A DNA stretch of 46,961 nucleotides from contig JBBRVG010000025.1 of NCBI GenBank assembly GCA_038247115.1, positions 1 through 46,961 of the forward strand, read 5' to 3'. Below are positions 24,241-33,732 of the stretch, piece after piece. The notes under the pieces were generated by a model. The model had not been told where the DNA came from and searched no databases. It worked only from the letters and a program-made list of their open reading frames with translations. This stretch comes from Pseudaeromonas sp038247115 (GTDB lineage Bacteria > Pseudomonadota > Gammaproteobacteria > Enterobacterales > Aeromonadaceae). How positions within the stretch are numbered: the stretch's first letter is position 1; the number at the start of each line of letters is the position of its first letter. Made by a program: the position numbers and the translations under genes.

Positions 24241-26538
24241 TTATTTGCGCAGCAGTCGAAGTCCATTGCCGATAACGAGCAGGCTGGCGCCGACATCGGC
24301 GAATACTGCCATCCACAGGGTGCCATAGCCTAGCAAGGTGGCGATGAGAAACAGCGCCTTGATCCCTAAGGCCAGCGTGATGTTCTGGATCAAGATCTGA
24401 CGAGTGGCGCGGGACAAGCGGATAAAGGTTGGTATTTTCCGCAAATCATCATCCATCAAGGCCACATCGGCGGTTTCAATGGCGGTGTCGCTGCCCAAGG
24501 CCCCCATGGCAAAGCCGATGTTGGCGCGGGCCAGAGCAGGGGCGTCATTGATACCGTCACCGACCATGCCGATTACCCCTTGGGCGGCCAGCTCTTCGAT
24601 GGCTTGCAACTTGTCGCTGGGGAGCTGGTTGCTCCGTACCTGCTGGATGCCGACGGCGCTGGCGATAGCCGCCGCAGCATGGGCATTATCTCCGGTCAAC
24701 ATCACAGTGTTGATGCCCAGCTGATGTAACTCGGCAATGGTGGCGCGGCTACTCTGCTTAACCGTATCGGCCACGGCAAACAGCGCCAGCACCTGCTGCT
24801 CATCCAGCAGGCACACCAGGGTTTGTCCCTGTTGTTCCAGCTGTGTCAGGCGCAATTCGAGCTCGGCGTGACTAGGTTCGAGCTCCTGGACCAGTCGCTG
24901 ATTACCCAACCAATAGCGCTTGCCATCGATTTCACCACAAACGCCACGCCCTGCCAGGGCCTCAAACCCATCGACCTGTATCGCCACAATGTCATCCCGG
25001 CTTGCGGCTCTGTGGATGGCCTGTGATACCGGGTGATCCGAGTGCTGGGCTAGCGCCGCTGCCAGTTGGCGACAGCGCGAGGCACTGAGTGTGCCGAGGG
25101 TTTCGAAGGCCGTTTGTTCCGGCTGGCCATGGGTCAGGGTTCCGGTTTTATCCAGCGCCAGCCAGGCCAGCTGGTGACCGGCTTCGAGATAGGCGCCACC
25201 CTTGATCAGGATCCCGTGTCGTGCGGCCGCAGCCAGTCCACTGACAATGGTGATAGGGGTGGAGATCACCAAGGCACAGGGGCAAGCGATCACCAGCAAC
25301 ACCAAGGCTTTATAGATCCATTCTGCCCAGCTTTGCGCCATCAACAGGGGTGGTAGGAGAGCGATCACGACTGCGAGCCCAAAGACGATAGGGGTATAGA
25401 GTCGGGCAAACTGATCAATAAAACGTTGGGTGGGGGCTTTGGCCCCTTGTGCTGCCTCGATGGCATGGATGATCCGCGCCAGCATCGAATGATCGGCATC
25501 GGCTGTGACCCTATAGTCAAAAGATCCACTCCCGTTGAGAGTCCCGGCGAAGACGGGATCACCAATCGCTTTGTCCACCGGCAGACTCTCGCCGGTGATC
25601 GCCGCCTGATTGACGCTGGAATAACCCTGCTCGAGGATACCGTCCAGGGGGATACGTTCCCCGGGTCTAATTCGGACCCGTTGCTGCACCTGCACGGTGC
25701 TGGCGGCGACCTCGCGCCAGGAGCCATCGGCTTGCTCTACCGCCGCTTGCTCTGGCGTCAGCTCCAGCAATCCCGAGATGGCTTGCCGGGCGCGATCCAG
25801 CGATTTGGCCTCCAGCCACTCTGCCAGTGCAAACAGCACCATCACCATAGCCGCCTCAGGCCATTGGCCCAGCGCCAAAGCTCCGGTCACGGCGATACTC
25901 ATCAGGGCATTGATGTTCAGATTGCCGTTGCGCAGCGCCAGCCAGCCCTTCTTGTAGGTGGTCACTCCGCAACACAGCAGTGCCCCTAGGGCTAATACGG
26001 CGATGAACAGGGTCGGGGCTCCAAGCCAATGGGCGATTTCTGCGGAGCTGGCTGCGAGCATCCCCAGAGCCAGTCGCCACCAGGAGTTCTGGGCTGTGAT
26101 GGGCGGGTGGGCAGGGTTCTGGGCAGTTGCCACTTCGGGCTCGAATCCGAGGGCGCGGATCCCGGCCAGGATGGCGGATAATCCCTCAGGTTCATGCACC
26201 ACAGTCAACATCCGCTGCATCAGGTTGAACTCCAGGCTTTTGACCACCGGCATGTTTCCCAACTTCTTGCGCAGCATGGCTTCTTCGGTCGGACAATCCA
26301 TCTGCAGGATGCGGATCGCGGTGCGGGTGCCATCTTTGCTGGTTTGAGAAGGCGTCAAGGTCTCTAGCGTGACCGGGGTGGGGGCGCAACAGCACGTTTT
26401 GGCTGCCGCCGAGGATGAGGGGCTGTCAGATGGCTTAGGTGAGGAGCCGACAGGCGTGATGGCGCGGATACTCAAGCGGCCAACCGGCTTGTCGGGCGCT
26501 GGTGATGCGGGGATCTTGGGGTCACAGCCGTGGGTCAT
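24241..26538 (-). CDS. Zn/Cd/Pb-exporting P1B-type ATPase
   Basis: The 765-residue ZntA/CadA-type pump exports divalent soft metals to the periplasm. The N-terminal tail holds a CCC triplet (residues 49-51), followed by an HMA-like metal-binding domain with MDCPTEE (about 80-86). Then come the membrane metal site CPC in VIACPCALVIS, the actuator ITGESLP, the phosphorylation motif DKTGTLT, the HP motif in SDHPVSQAIH, and the hinge MVGDGINDAPALA. The start has AAGGA seven bases upstream. It is divergent from a MerR-type regulator, and the intergenic dyad is placed between its -35 and -10. The CCC tail and the regulator's Cys pattern lean towards Cd/Pb as well as Zn. Confidence 0.9.
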   Translation of the reverse strand: MTHGCDPKIPASPAPDKPVGRLSIRAITPVGSSPKPSDSPSSSAAAKTCCCAPTPVTLETLTPSQTSKDGTRTAIRILQMDCPTEEAMLRKKLGNMPVVKSLEFNLMQRMLTVVHEPEGLSAILAGIRALGFEPEVATAQNPAHPPITAQNSWWRLALGMLAASSAEIAHWLGAPTLFIAVLALGALLCCGVTTYKKGWLALRNGNLNINALMSIAVTGALALGQWPEAAMVMVLFALAEWLEAKSLDRARQAISGLLELTPEQAAVEQADGSWREVAASTVQVQQRVRIRPGERIPLDGILEQGYSSVNQAAITGESLPVDKAIGDPVFAGTLNGSGSFDYRVTADADHSMLARIIHAIEAAQGAKAPTQRFIDQFARLYTPIVFGLAVVIALLPPLLMAQSWAEWIYKALVLLVIACPCALVISTPITIVSGLAAAARHGILIKGGAYLEAGHQLAWLALDKTGTLTHGQPEQTAFETLGTLSASRCRQLAAALAQHSDHPVSQAIHRAASRDDIVAIQVDGFEALAGRGVCGEIDGKRYWLGNQRLVQELEPSHAELELRLTQLEQQGQTLVCLLDEQQVLALFAVADTVKQSSRATIAELHQLGINTVMLTGDNAHAAAAIASAVGIQQVRSNQLPSDKLQAIEELAAQGVIGMVGDGINDAPALARANIGFAMGALGSDTAIETADVALMDDDLRKIPTFIRLSRATRQILIQNITLALGIKALFLIATLLGYGTLWMAVFADVGASLLVIGNGLRLLRK

Positions 26539-26567
26539 AACGATTTCCTTGACAACAAGTTCACTTC

Positions 26568-26598
26568 AGTAGACACCTTGGAGCTACTACAAGGTCAA
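26568..26598 (-). promoter_or_regulatory. MerR-family operator/promoter of the metal ATPase
   Basis: On the minus strand, -35 TTGACC (26593-26598) and -10 TCTACT (26568-26573) are separated by 19 bp, the over-long spacer typical of MerR-activated promoters. A 21-bp dyad, ACCTTG-N9-CAAGGT (26575-26595), fills the spacer, as in zntA, cadA and pbrA promoters. Confidence 0.85.
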
Positions 26599-26617
26599 TA
26601 GCCTGAGGACCGAGATC

Positions 26618-27049
26618 ATGAAGATTGGTGAATTGGCACTGTTGGCACAGTGCTCTACGGATACGATCCGCTTCTATGAGAAGCAGGGCTTGCTCCCCGC
26701 CACCGAGCGGACGGCCAGTAATTACCGGAATTACAAACCTGAGTTGGCCGAGCGGTTGCGTTTGATCCGCAATTGTCGTGGCCTGGATATGACGCTGCAG
26801 GAGACTCGCGCCTTGCTGGCGCTGATGGATGCCCCGCCAGAGCGCTGCGGAGCCGTAAATGAATGGTTGGATGCCCATCTGGAACATGTGGATCTGCGGA
26901 TCCAGGAGTTGGTGCAACTGCGGCAGCAACTGACGTCGCTGCGTCAGCAATGCCAGAGTGAGGATGGACTGGATCGATGCGGCATACTGCGCGGACTGGC
27001 CACCATGAGCTGTGATGACGGCGCGAAAAAAACCAGCCATCTGGAGTGA
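26618..27049 (+). CDS. MerR-family heavy-metal-responsive activator (CadR/PbrR type)
   Basis: The 143-residue regulator has the MerR winged helix (MKIGELALLAQCSTDTIRFY EKQGLL), a coiled-coil dimer helix, and metal-binding Cys at 77, 112 and 121 plus a C-terminal MSCDD. The spacing of the three Cys equals that described for PbrR691 (78, 113, 122) and is close to CadR (77, 112, 119). It should bind the dyad at 26575-26595 and activate the divergent ATPase gene on metal stress while limiting its own expression. Lead or cadmium is the likely inducer; zinc is possible. Confidence 0.88.
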   Translation: MKIGELALLAQCSTDTIRFYEKQGLLPATERTASNYRNYKPELAERLRLIRNCRGLDMTLQETRALLALMDAPPERCGAVNEWLDAHLEHVDLRIQELVQLRQQLTSLRQQCQSEDGLDRCGILRGLATMSCDDGAKKTSHLE

Positions 27050-27128
27050 GGGTTCACGCGACGGCGATGATGTGATGCCGAGCTTCAGCTGTCCGGACCA
27101 GGAGGGATCTGGTTTAGTGCAGGAAGTT

Positions 27129-27161
27129 GGGCTGCTCGAAAGAGCAGCCCCTTGTTTTTTT
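27129..27161 (+). terminator. Rho-independent terminator
   Basis: GGGCTGCTC-GAAA-GAGCAGCCC, a perfect 9-bp stem with a GAAA tetraloop, is followed by CTTGTTTTTTT. It ends the MerR-type gene's transcript and faces the 3' end of the receptor gene on the other strand. Confidence 0.88.
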
Positions 27162-27205
27162 GTTGTTCAGGGGCCGGTGTGCGTGGAAGCACAGCGAACG
27201 ATTGA

Positions 27206-29704
27206 TCAATAGACGTAATTCACTCCGAGCCACCAGGAGCGACCTAACAAATAGGAAGAACTGCTGGAGGACTGGGTCTCGGGGAATGCATTGAAGACAT
27301 TGGTAACCCGCATATCAACACTGGCCGACTGATTCATATAGCGAAATAGCTGGTAGCGAGTGTTCATATTCAAGGTGGTAAATGACTTTAATGTCTGCTG
27401 GGCATAAACATCATAATTAGTGCCATCAATTTCAATATCGTCATCGGTATCGCCAAGATAATCATAGGCGCCGCGATAATTGACGGTGGCATTGGTCATC
27501 AATTTATCGACAAACCACATGGCTGTCCAACCGACGGACGCTCGTATCGGAGCAGCATAGTTGCTACGGGTATTTTGCTCATATAATTCATTCATGCTGA
27601 TCAGCTGACCCTGGTAATAGATCTGCTCACCTGGATCTGTATAGTCAAAATAGGTATTTCCCACGCCATAGCTACGCGTTCTTGACCAGGTGACATTGGC
27701 ATTAAAACTATGGTTTTCATGCTGGCCACTCCACTCCAGTGCCAAACCTTTATAGTCACTCTTGCCATCATTGGTCAGATTATAAACTGTGGTGGTATAG
27801 GTCTTGCCCGTATCCGCTTCCGATACTTCTTTTTGTTTATCGGTACTGGCGAAACCATCCCGATTCTGCCGATATACCGCTTTAATCCGCGCATTCCCCT
27901 TCATGGGGGTCGGTATGGTTAACGCCGTGCTGAGTTCATCGCTGTAGGGCGTATTCAGCCCGGCCTGGCGATAATCCGTGGCTCTGGATTGGTTAAACAG
28001 TTGCCAATCGCCAACCGCTCCGGTACTGGTATTTACAGTACGACGATAGATATAACTGTCCGGATATTGCGAGCGAATCGCATAACCCAGCATATTGGCG
28101 GAATAGTAGCGGTTGGCGCCCATGGTTAAAAACCACTGTGGCATGAATTCCCAGTTCGCGGATAAACGCGGTGCTGTATTGTAATTATCCAGGAAATCGT
28201 CATGGCTCATCCGGGCTCCTGCACGCAGGCCCCAGTCACCAACTTGCTGGAAATATTCGCTCCACAGGGCCTGACTGAAAATATCGACCTCGGCATCATA
28301 GGCGTTGTAATCGGAGCGCTGGCTCAAGACGATATCTTCTTTACAGGCTAAATCCTCTTCGGCGCACGCTGCGGTGACGCCTGAATTCATTAATTTACTG
28401 GTGGAGTAGTAGTAGTTATCTTCGGGACGCCGCTTGCGCGCTTCCGTCAGTTTGAGTTCGGAGCCAAGGCTTAATTCCCCTGCACCCAACGGGCGAGTCA
28501 TACTGAAATCGTAAGTACTGTCCCGCTGCCATTGGTCCAGATCACCAAAGCCGCCTTCCGCACAATTGTTATCACTGCACCAGTTAATGGAATCCGCTTT
28601 AGACGACCAGGAATAACGATCGCCAGGCCAGGTGCGACTGGCATCGGATTCCTGATAAGAAATCTTGTGTTGCCAATGGCTTTCATCGGTAACCCCATTC
28701 AGCGCCAGATAGCTGGATAAACCATCACTATGATTGATATTCAGGCTGTTGATACTGTTATCCGGTTGCTGTTCACTGCGATACGGACTGTAAATAAACT
28801 GGCCTTCCAGGGTTAAATCCGGACTGTATTCATAGCGGCTTTTCAGAAAATAGTTATCCGAGGTATCACCGGATTTATGCTGCTGTGCACCATAATCCTC
28901 AGCCATTTTATACTGAACTGACGATTCAGTCCGAGTGATGGAGGCGAGGGTAAATAATTTATCGGTTAACGGCATATCCACCGAAAGCGTGGTTTGATAT
29001 TTGGTGAAATCGGGTGGACCTTCCTGAGTATCCGTATCATCACTGGCTTTGCCCTGGTGATATTTCACCATCGAATCATTCTGCAGGCCAGCACTGGCGC
29101 GAACGCCAAATTTACGAGCCGGTTGACGCAATTGGTAGTCCACCACGCCACCGGTAAAGTCGCCATAACGAGCAGAAACATTGGAGTCGAACACATTGAC
29201 CTGTTCGATCAAGGATGGGTCGACATATAAGGTCTGGGAGGTTTGTCCAAATACTTCGTTGAAATCTTCCCGACTCTGGCTTGAGACATCCATGATAGAG
29301 GTGGCAGTAACACCATCAATTCTGATGTTGTTGTCGTAATAATTGCCGCCGGAAATAGAAAAATCGGATGGGCGAATGGATTGGATACTTTCAGGATCGG
29401 CTGATTGCCGCTCGGTATCCATCTGCACGAAAGGCAAACTTTCCAGCAGGCTGGTGGTATCTATTCCTCCCTCCTTGCTGGTTTCAACGGTTTCTCGACC
29501 TATGACACTCGCGCCCGAATCGACCGGATCATAACTTTCATAGTGACTCGCTGGCGCTTTCTTTTTGGCGCCAGCTTCCGCTTCTTCTTCCTGCGTTGCC
29601 ACGATCTCCATGGCGCCGAGATCGACCGGGCTTTCCTTGACTTGCTCTGCGTGGGCTACGCCAATCGCGCAGCCCATATACCCAATCCAGAGAGATAATT
29701 TCAT
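27206..29704 (-). CDS. TonB-dependent outer-membrane receptor (FusA/YddB-like context)
   Basis: The 832-residue protein has a signal peptide (MKLSLWIGYMGCAIGVAHA), a plug domain (SLLESLPFVQ, then NNIRIDGVTATSIM and VNVFDSNVSARYGDFTGGVV) and a long beta-barrel ending in an aromatic-rich strand, WWLGVNYVY. An acidic/Glu-rich linker (TQEEEAEAGAKKK) follows the signal. The barrel has a low GC content relative to its neighbours. The ATG at 29704 has AAGGAAG upstream; the frame extends 42 codons further, across the Fur box, without homology. Divergent genes encode an M16 protease, an SbmA-like importer and a TonB, which is the gene set of Fus-type protein-import systems. The substrate is inferred to be an iron-containing protein or peptide; no substrate residue can be read from the sequence. 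Confidence 0.85.
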   Translation of the reverse strand: MKLSLWIGYMGCAIGVAHAEQVKESPVDLGAMEIVATQEEEAEAGAKKKAPASHYESYDPVDSGASVIGRETVETSKEGGIDTTSLLESLPFVQMDTERQSADPESIQSIRPSDFSISGGNYYDNNIRIDGVTATSIMDVSSQSREDFNEVFGQTSQTLYVDPSLIEQVNVFDSNVSARYGDFTGGVVDYQLRQPARKFGVRASAGLQNDSMVKYHQGKASDDTDTQEGPPDFTKYQTTLSVDMPLTDKLFTLASITRTESSVQYKMAEDYGAQQHKSGDTSDNYFLKSRYEYSPDLTLEGQFIYSPYRSEQQPDNSINSLNINHSDGLSSYLALNGVTDESHWQHKISYQESDASRTWPGDRYSWSSKADSINWCSDNNCAEGGFGDLDQWQRDSTYDFSMTRPLGAGELSLGSELKLTEARKRRPEDNYYYSTSKLMNSGVTAACAEEDLACKEDIVLSQRSDYNAYDAEVDIFSQALWSEYFQQVGDWGLRAGARMSHDDFLDNYNTAPRLSANWEFMPQWFLTMGANRYYSANMLGYAIRSQYPDSYIYRRTVNTSTGAVGDWQLFNQSRATDYRQAGLNTPYSDELSTALTIPTPMKGNARIKAVYRQNRDGFASTDKQKEVSEADTGKTYTTTVYNLTNDGKSDYKGLALEWSGQHENHSFNANVTWSRTRSYGVGNTYFDYTDPGEQIYYQGQLISMNELYEQNTRSNYAAPIRASVGWTAMWFVDKLMTNATVNYRGAYDYLGDTDDDIEIDGTNYDVYAQQTLKSFTTLNMNTRYQLFRYMNQSASVDMRVTNVFNAFPETQSSSSSSYLLGRSWWLGVNYVY

Positions 29705-29815
29705 CGCTACTTCCTTGCCTGTTAGCACCATGTGGTTATCGGATGAACGCTTATTGCTGCTTCTGTCAGCAATCAAACGGCCAAGCCGGTGAAGGCGCAG
29801 AATAATATTGCACTT

Positions 29816-29834
29816 GATAATGACTATCAATAAG
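29816..29834. promoter_or_regulatory. Fur box between the divergent receptor and protease genes
   Basis: GATAATGACTATCAATAAG matches 14 of 19 positions of the Fur consensus and retains GATAATGA and TATCA half-elements. Its position between the two divergent starts would let Fur repress both directions under iron sufficiency. Confidence 0.7.
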
Positions 29835-29878
29835 ATTTGTTACCTCCAAAAGATTAGGTTCTTCCTGAAGGGATATTG

Positions 29879-32710
29879 ATGAAATTTTCCACTGCTCGAT
29901 CGTCACTCACACAGCTGATTGGGTTGCCATTGGGTCTTTTTGTATGGCTCATGCTATGTGTGCAAGCACATGCTGAAGTTCAACAACCCGAGGCTCCGGC
30001 CTGGGATCCGCAGCTGATCCGCGGCCAGCTGGATAACGGGTTGCGTTATGTTGCCTACAACAGTGGCAAGAGCAGCGATCCCTTCAATCTTCGACTCATA
30101 GTTCGTGCCGGTGCCATTGATGAAACCGGGCCATCAGGGATTGCCCATGGGGTCGAACACATGGTGTTTCAAACAACCCAAGGCCATCCTGAAACCATCC
30201 ATCGCTACTTGCAGGATATTGGCTGGAAAACAGGTCTGCAGATCAATGCCGTCACCCAGGCGACAGAGACCCAGTACATGATCCGCACCCGGCCGCAGGA
30301 TGCACTGGATCTGCCTCACGCCGTGGCTTTGCTGGCGGAGTTGGCACTGTTTGCCGAGTTTGATGAAGCGCACTGGCAGGCGGAGCGGCAAGTGATCCTC
30401 GAGGAGATGCGCCAGGACGGTGGAGTAGCCAGCCGAATCAACCAACAGAAAAAAGCCATTACCCGCAATGGCTCCCGCTATGCAGACCGCACCACCATAG
30501 GTCGGCGCGAGGAGCTGCTGGCCACGCCGGTCACGGCGTTGCAGGATTTCTATCGGCGCTTCTATGTGCCCAACAACATGACGCTGGTTGCCTCCGGCGC
30601 CATTGATGAGGCGACATTACGCCAAGCCCTGGAATCGACATTTGGCCGCGTACCGGCAGGGCCCAAGGTCGAGCGACCCTATGTCCAGTTGCCACTGCAT
30701 CAGGATCTGGTGGTGAGTAAAATTCAGGACCCCCAGGGCAGCAGCAGCCGGGTCGCCTTCGGGATGCGCGTCCCCCAAGATCCCAGAACCACGCTGGCCG
30801 GCCAGCAGCAAGCACTGGAGAACTACTTCCTGCGTCGTTTGCTGCGGGACCATATTCGCCAGCAAGTGTTGCCAGCCACCGTCAAAAGCATGGTGTTGTC
30901 TCTGGATGAGCCGACGCCACAACGACAAACCTTGGCCATAGCCGCTAATACCACGGATTATGCGGCAGGCTTGACCTTGATCCTGACCGAGTTGCAACGG
31001 TTACGGCAGCATGGTCTGGACCAGAAAGCCTTCGCGCAGGCCAAAGCCCAGGCACTGAAGACTCTGGAGAACAACCAGCAAGCAGTACTGGCGCGTGACC
31101 TGGCAAAGTGGGAGGACAAGATCACCGAAGCCTTGCTGCAGGAGAGCGTACTGGAGGCGTATCCGATCTATGCCGCACGCACCAAGCGTTTGATTGAGCA
31201 ACTGCAACTGGCGGATCTGAACCAGCGATTACGCCAAATTCTTGCCGCCGACGATCGCTTCGTCTATTTCCAGCTTCCAGCCAATACCCAGGCAGTGACT
31301 CCGGATCGGGACGCGATAGAGGCGCAGATCCAGCAACTGCAACAGCAGATCCTGTCGGCTCCTGTGACACGGGATGCCCGTGTACATCCGGATAACAATG
31401 GCCGCTCCGGCGTCAGCGCCGTACTCGCCGCCAAACTGCCCGCGCCGCGACTTCCTGCCGTGCCTGCATCCACAGGCGGCGATATCCTGCTCACCAAGCG
31501 ATACGGTGAAGTACCGGTGACGGAGTGGCAACTGAGCAACGGGGATCGTCTGTTGTGGTTGAATCGTCCGACACCGGATGGTCGCGTCTATATCCGCGCC
31601 TTGTCCCAGCCCGGTTATATGAACCAGCAATATCCGGCCGAGCTGAGCCAGATCGCGGTGCAATTGTGGCAACAAAGCGGTTTTAACTTCTGGTCTGCCG
31701 AGCAGCAGAAGCAGTGGCAAGCCGCGGCTGTGCCGCACTGGACATGGCAGCTGCAAGCCGGGCAGCTGGATGTGGGGGCTGTGGCACGGGTGGGGGAGTT
31801 GGAGGGCTTATTCCGTGAGTATTGGCATAGCCACCACTCAGGGCTGATCCGCAAGCAGGCCTTGCCTGACGGACAAGAGGCGCTGGATCAAGCCCAGCAC
31901 CCGGCCTCGGAAAGTACCCGAGCTTTCTATCAGCTTCGCTACGGCGCAGCTGCTCCTGCGGTAACACGCACCTTGCCTGCGCGGGCGCAGCTTGAGCAGA
32001 TAGCACGCCAGCATCTGGCGGCTCCCACCACCTTTTATCTGATTGGTCCGCTGGAGGCGCGACCGCTGGCGAGGCTGGTACAACGCTATCTGGCCTCTAT
32101 CCCGCGGCACCCGCTATTAACAGCACAGCTGACGTTGCAGCAACCGGGGCAGCGGCATCAGCAGCTTGCCATGTATGACAGTGAAAAAGCCACGGTACGG
32201 GTCGAAGGCTTTACTCCCATGCGCTGGACCCCCGAACAAGCCTTCGTGGTCTCGGCACTCAATCCCCTGGTGCAATCGGCATTGCGCGCCGAGTTGCGGT
32301 TGCGCCGCAGCGGCGTCTACAGCGTAGCGTTTGAAATGCAGCTGGATCCGGACACTGACCGGGTAGTGGCAACGCTCAATTTTACCTGTGCACCCGAGCG
32401 TGCCGAAGAGCTGCACCAAGCGGCCCTGGCGGTGATGTCCGACTTGCCTGCGCAACTGGCGAGCCTGAATTTCCCGCGGCTGCAATCCGATATCCAGTTT
32501 GCCGAGCAGATCCGCCAAACCGATGCCAATACCCAATTGCGGCGCTTGATCCTGAGTGACCGAGCCTATGGGGATATGCGCTATCTGGAACATAGTCCGC
32601 ACCTGGCGCAGTGGATCACTCGTCAACACCTGGCGAGTGCTACGGCCGCCATATTCCCGCTTCCTAACCATGTGTCACTGATCACGCTACCGCGTCACGA
32701 CGCCAAGTAG
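29879..32710 (+). CDS. Secreted M16 zinc metallopeptidase (PqqL/FusC-like)
   Basis: The 943-residue protein has a signal peptide ending near VQAHA (about residue 32), placing it in the periplasm. The zinc motif HxxEH is intact at residues 90-94 (AHGVEHMVF), with the third ligand Glu about 75 residues later in WQAERQVILEEM. The second half is an inactive M16 repeat, giving the usual clam-shell of about 900 residues. PqqL of E. coli and FusC of Pectobacterium are relatives that degrade small imported proteins such as ferredoxin; that function here is inferred from context. The start is the ATG at 29879 with GAAGGG upstream (an adjacent TTG precedes it). It is the first gene of an operon with the SbmA-like and TonB genes. 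Confidence 0.87.
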   Translation: MKFSTARSSLTQLIGLPLGLFVWLMLCVQAHAEVQQPEAPAWDPQLIRGQLDNGLRYVAYNSGKSSDPFNLRLIVRAGAIDETGPSGIAHGVEHMVFQTTQGHPETIHRYLQDIGWKTGLQINAVTQATETQYMIRTRPQDALDLPHAVALLAELALFAEFDEAHWQAERQVILEEMRQDGGVASRINQQKKAITRNGSRYADRTTIGRREELLATPVTALQDFYRRFYVPNNMTLVASGAIDEATLRQALESTFGRVPAGPKVERPYVQLPLHQDLVVSKIQDPQGSSSRVAFGMRVPQDPRTTLAGQQQALENYFLRRLLRDHIRQQVLPATVKSMVLSLDEPTPQRQTLAIAANTTDYAAGLTLILTELQRLRQHGLDQKAFAQAKAQALKTLENNQQAVLARDLAKWEDKITEALLQESVLEAYPIYAARTKRLIEQLQLADLNQRLRQILAADDRFVYFQLPANTQAVTPDRDAIEAQIQQLQQQILSAPVTRDARVHPDNNGRSGVSAVLAAKLPAPRLPAVPASTGGDILLTKRYGEVPVTEWQLSNGDRLLWLNRPTPDGRVYIRALSQPGYMNQQYPAELSQIAVQLWQQSGFNFWSAEQQKQWQAAAVPHWTWQLQAGQLDVGAVARVGELEGLFREYWHSHHSGLIRKQALPDGQEALDQAQHPASESTRAFYQLRYGAAAPAVTRTLPARAQLEQIARQHLAAPTTFYLIGPLEARPLARLVQRYLASIPRHPLLTAQLTLQQPGQRHQQLAMYDSEKATVRVEGFTPMRWTPEQAFVVSALNPLVQSALRAELRLRRSGVYSVAFEMQLDPDTDRVVATLNFTCAPERAEELHQAALAVMSDLPAQLASLNFPRLQSDIQFAEQIRQTDANTQLRRLILSDRAYGDMRYLEHSPHLAQWITRQHLASATAAIFPLPNHVSLITLPRHDAK

Positions 32711-32730
32711 CCCTAGAGGAATCACGTCTT

Positions 32731-33732
32731 ATGTTTCGCAGTTTTTTTCTTGATCGACGCTGGATGCCCTGGTCGCTACTCGGCACCCTGCTCATCCTGG
32801 TTACCACCTGGCTGAAGGTCCAGATCGATGTTAGCATCAACGCCTGGTTCGGGGATTTTTACAACCTGTTGCAGAAGGCTCTGGCCACACCGCACTCCAT
32901 TGGCGAGCACGAGTTAATCGGGCAGCTCTGGCAGTTTGCCCGTATCTCGGCCGTTTTTGTGGTCATTGCCGTGCTGCTGGAATTTTTTATCCGCCACTAT
33001 GTGTTCCGTTGGCGTACCGCCATGCATCACTATTATTGCCGCAACTGGCAGCGGGTCAGCCACATCGAAGGGGCGGCCCAGCGGATCCAGGAAGATACCA
33101 TGCGCTTTGCGCGGATCATGGAAGCGCTGGGTGTCTCGCTGCTGCGCTCCATCATGACCCTCATCGCCTTTCAGCCGCTGCTGTGGTCGCTGAGCAAGCA
33201 TGTCTCAGTCGTACCGGTATTGGGGCATGTCGAACATGCCCTGATCTATGTCGCCATCATCTCTGCCATCGTTGGCACTCTGGTTCTGGCGCTGGTCGGG
33301 GTCAAGCTGCCGGGACTGGAGTTCAACAACCAGAAAGCCGAAGCGGCGTTGCGCAAGGAGCTGGTCCTGGGTGAGGATCAGCCAGAGCGGGCGAGCCCTA
33401 TTACCCTCGCCGAACTCTTTGTCCATGTGCGGCAAAATTACCTGCTGATGTATCGCCATTACCTCTATTTTGATCTCGCCAAGTGGTCCTATCTGCAGCT
33501 CTCCTCGATCCTGCCGTATGTGGTCCTGGCTCCGACCATCGTCAGCGGTGCCATTACCCTGGGCATCATGCAGCAGATTTTGCGTGCCTTTGGCCGGGTG
33601 GTGGAGTCATTGCAATTTCTGGTGATGAGCTGGTCGTCACTGGTGGAGTTGGCCTCGGTCTACAAGCGACTCAATGCGTTTGAACAGCAGATCCTGGCCA
33701 TCGATGAACCGGCGCCCGCCGCTTCGACATGA
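32731..33732 (+). CDS. SbmA/BacA-like inner-membrane peptide importer
   Basis: The 333-residue polytopic protein aligns well from memory with E. coli SbmA after its first about 75 residues: TTWLKVQIDVSINAWFGDFY, FFIRHYVFRWRTAMHHYY, HIEGAAQRIQEDTMRFA, GVKLPGLEFNNQKAEAA and RKELVLGEDQPERA. It therefore lacks SbmA's first membrane segment. It also has no ATP-binding domain, unlike YddA or the Pectobacterium FusD, so uptake would be driven by the proton gradient as in SbmA. It lies 20 bases after the protease and overlaps tonB by four bases. It could import fragments released by the protease, or close the cycle for the whole substrate. Confidence 0.85.
   Translation: MFRSFFLDRRWMPWSLLGTLLILVTTWLKVQIDVSINAWFGDFYNLLQKALATPHSIGEHELIGQLWQFARISAVFVVIAVLLEFFIRHYVFRWRTAMHHYYCRNWQRVSHIEGAAQRIQEDTMRFARIMEALGVSLLRSIMTLIAFQPLLWSLSKHVSVVPVLGHVEHALIYVAIISAIVGTLVLALVGVKLPGLEFNNQKAEAALRKELVLGEDQPERASPITLAELFVHVRQNYLLMYRHYLYFDLAKWSYLQLSSILPYVVLAPTIVSGAITLGIMQQILRAFGRVVESLQFLVMSWSSLVELASVYKRLNAFEQQILAIDEPAPAAST

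Noticed and set aside
32731..33732. Complete ABC exporter of the YddA type
   Set aside because: There is no Walker A, signature or Walker B motif; the protein ends after the SbmA-like membrane domain.
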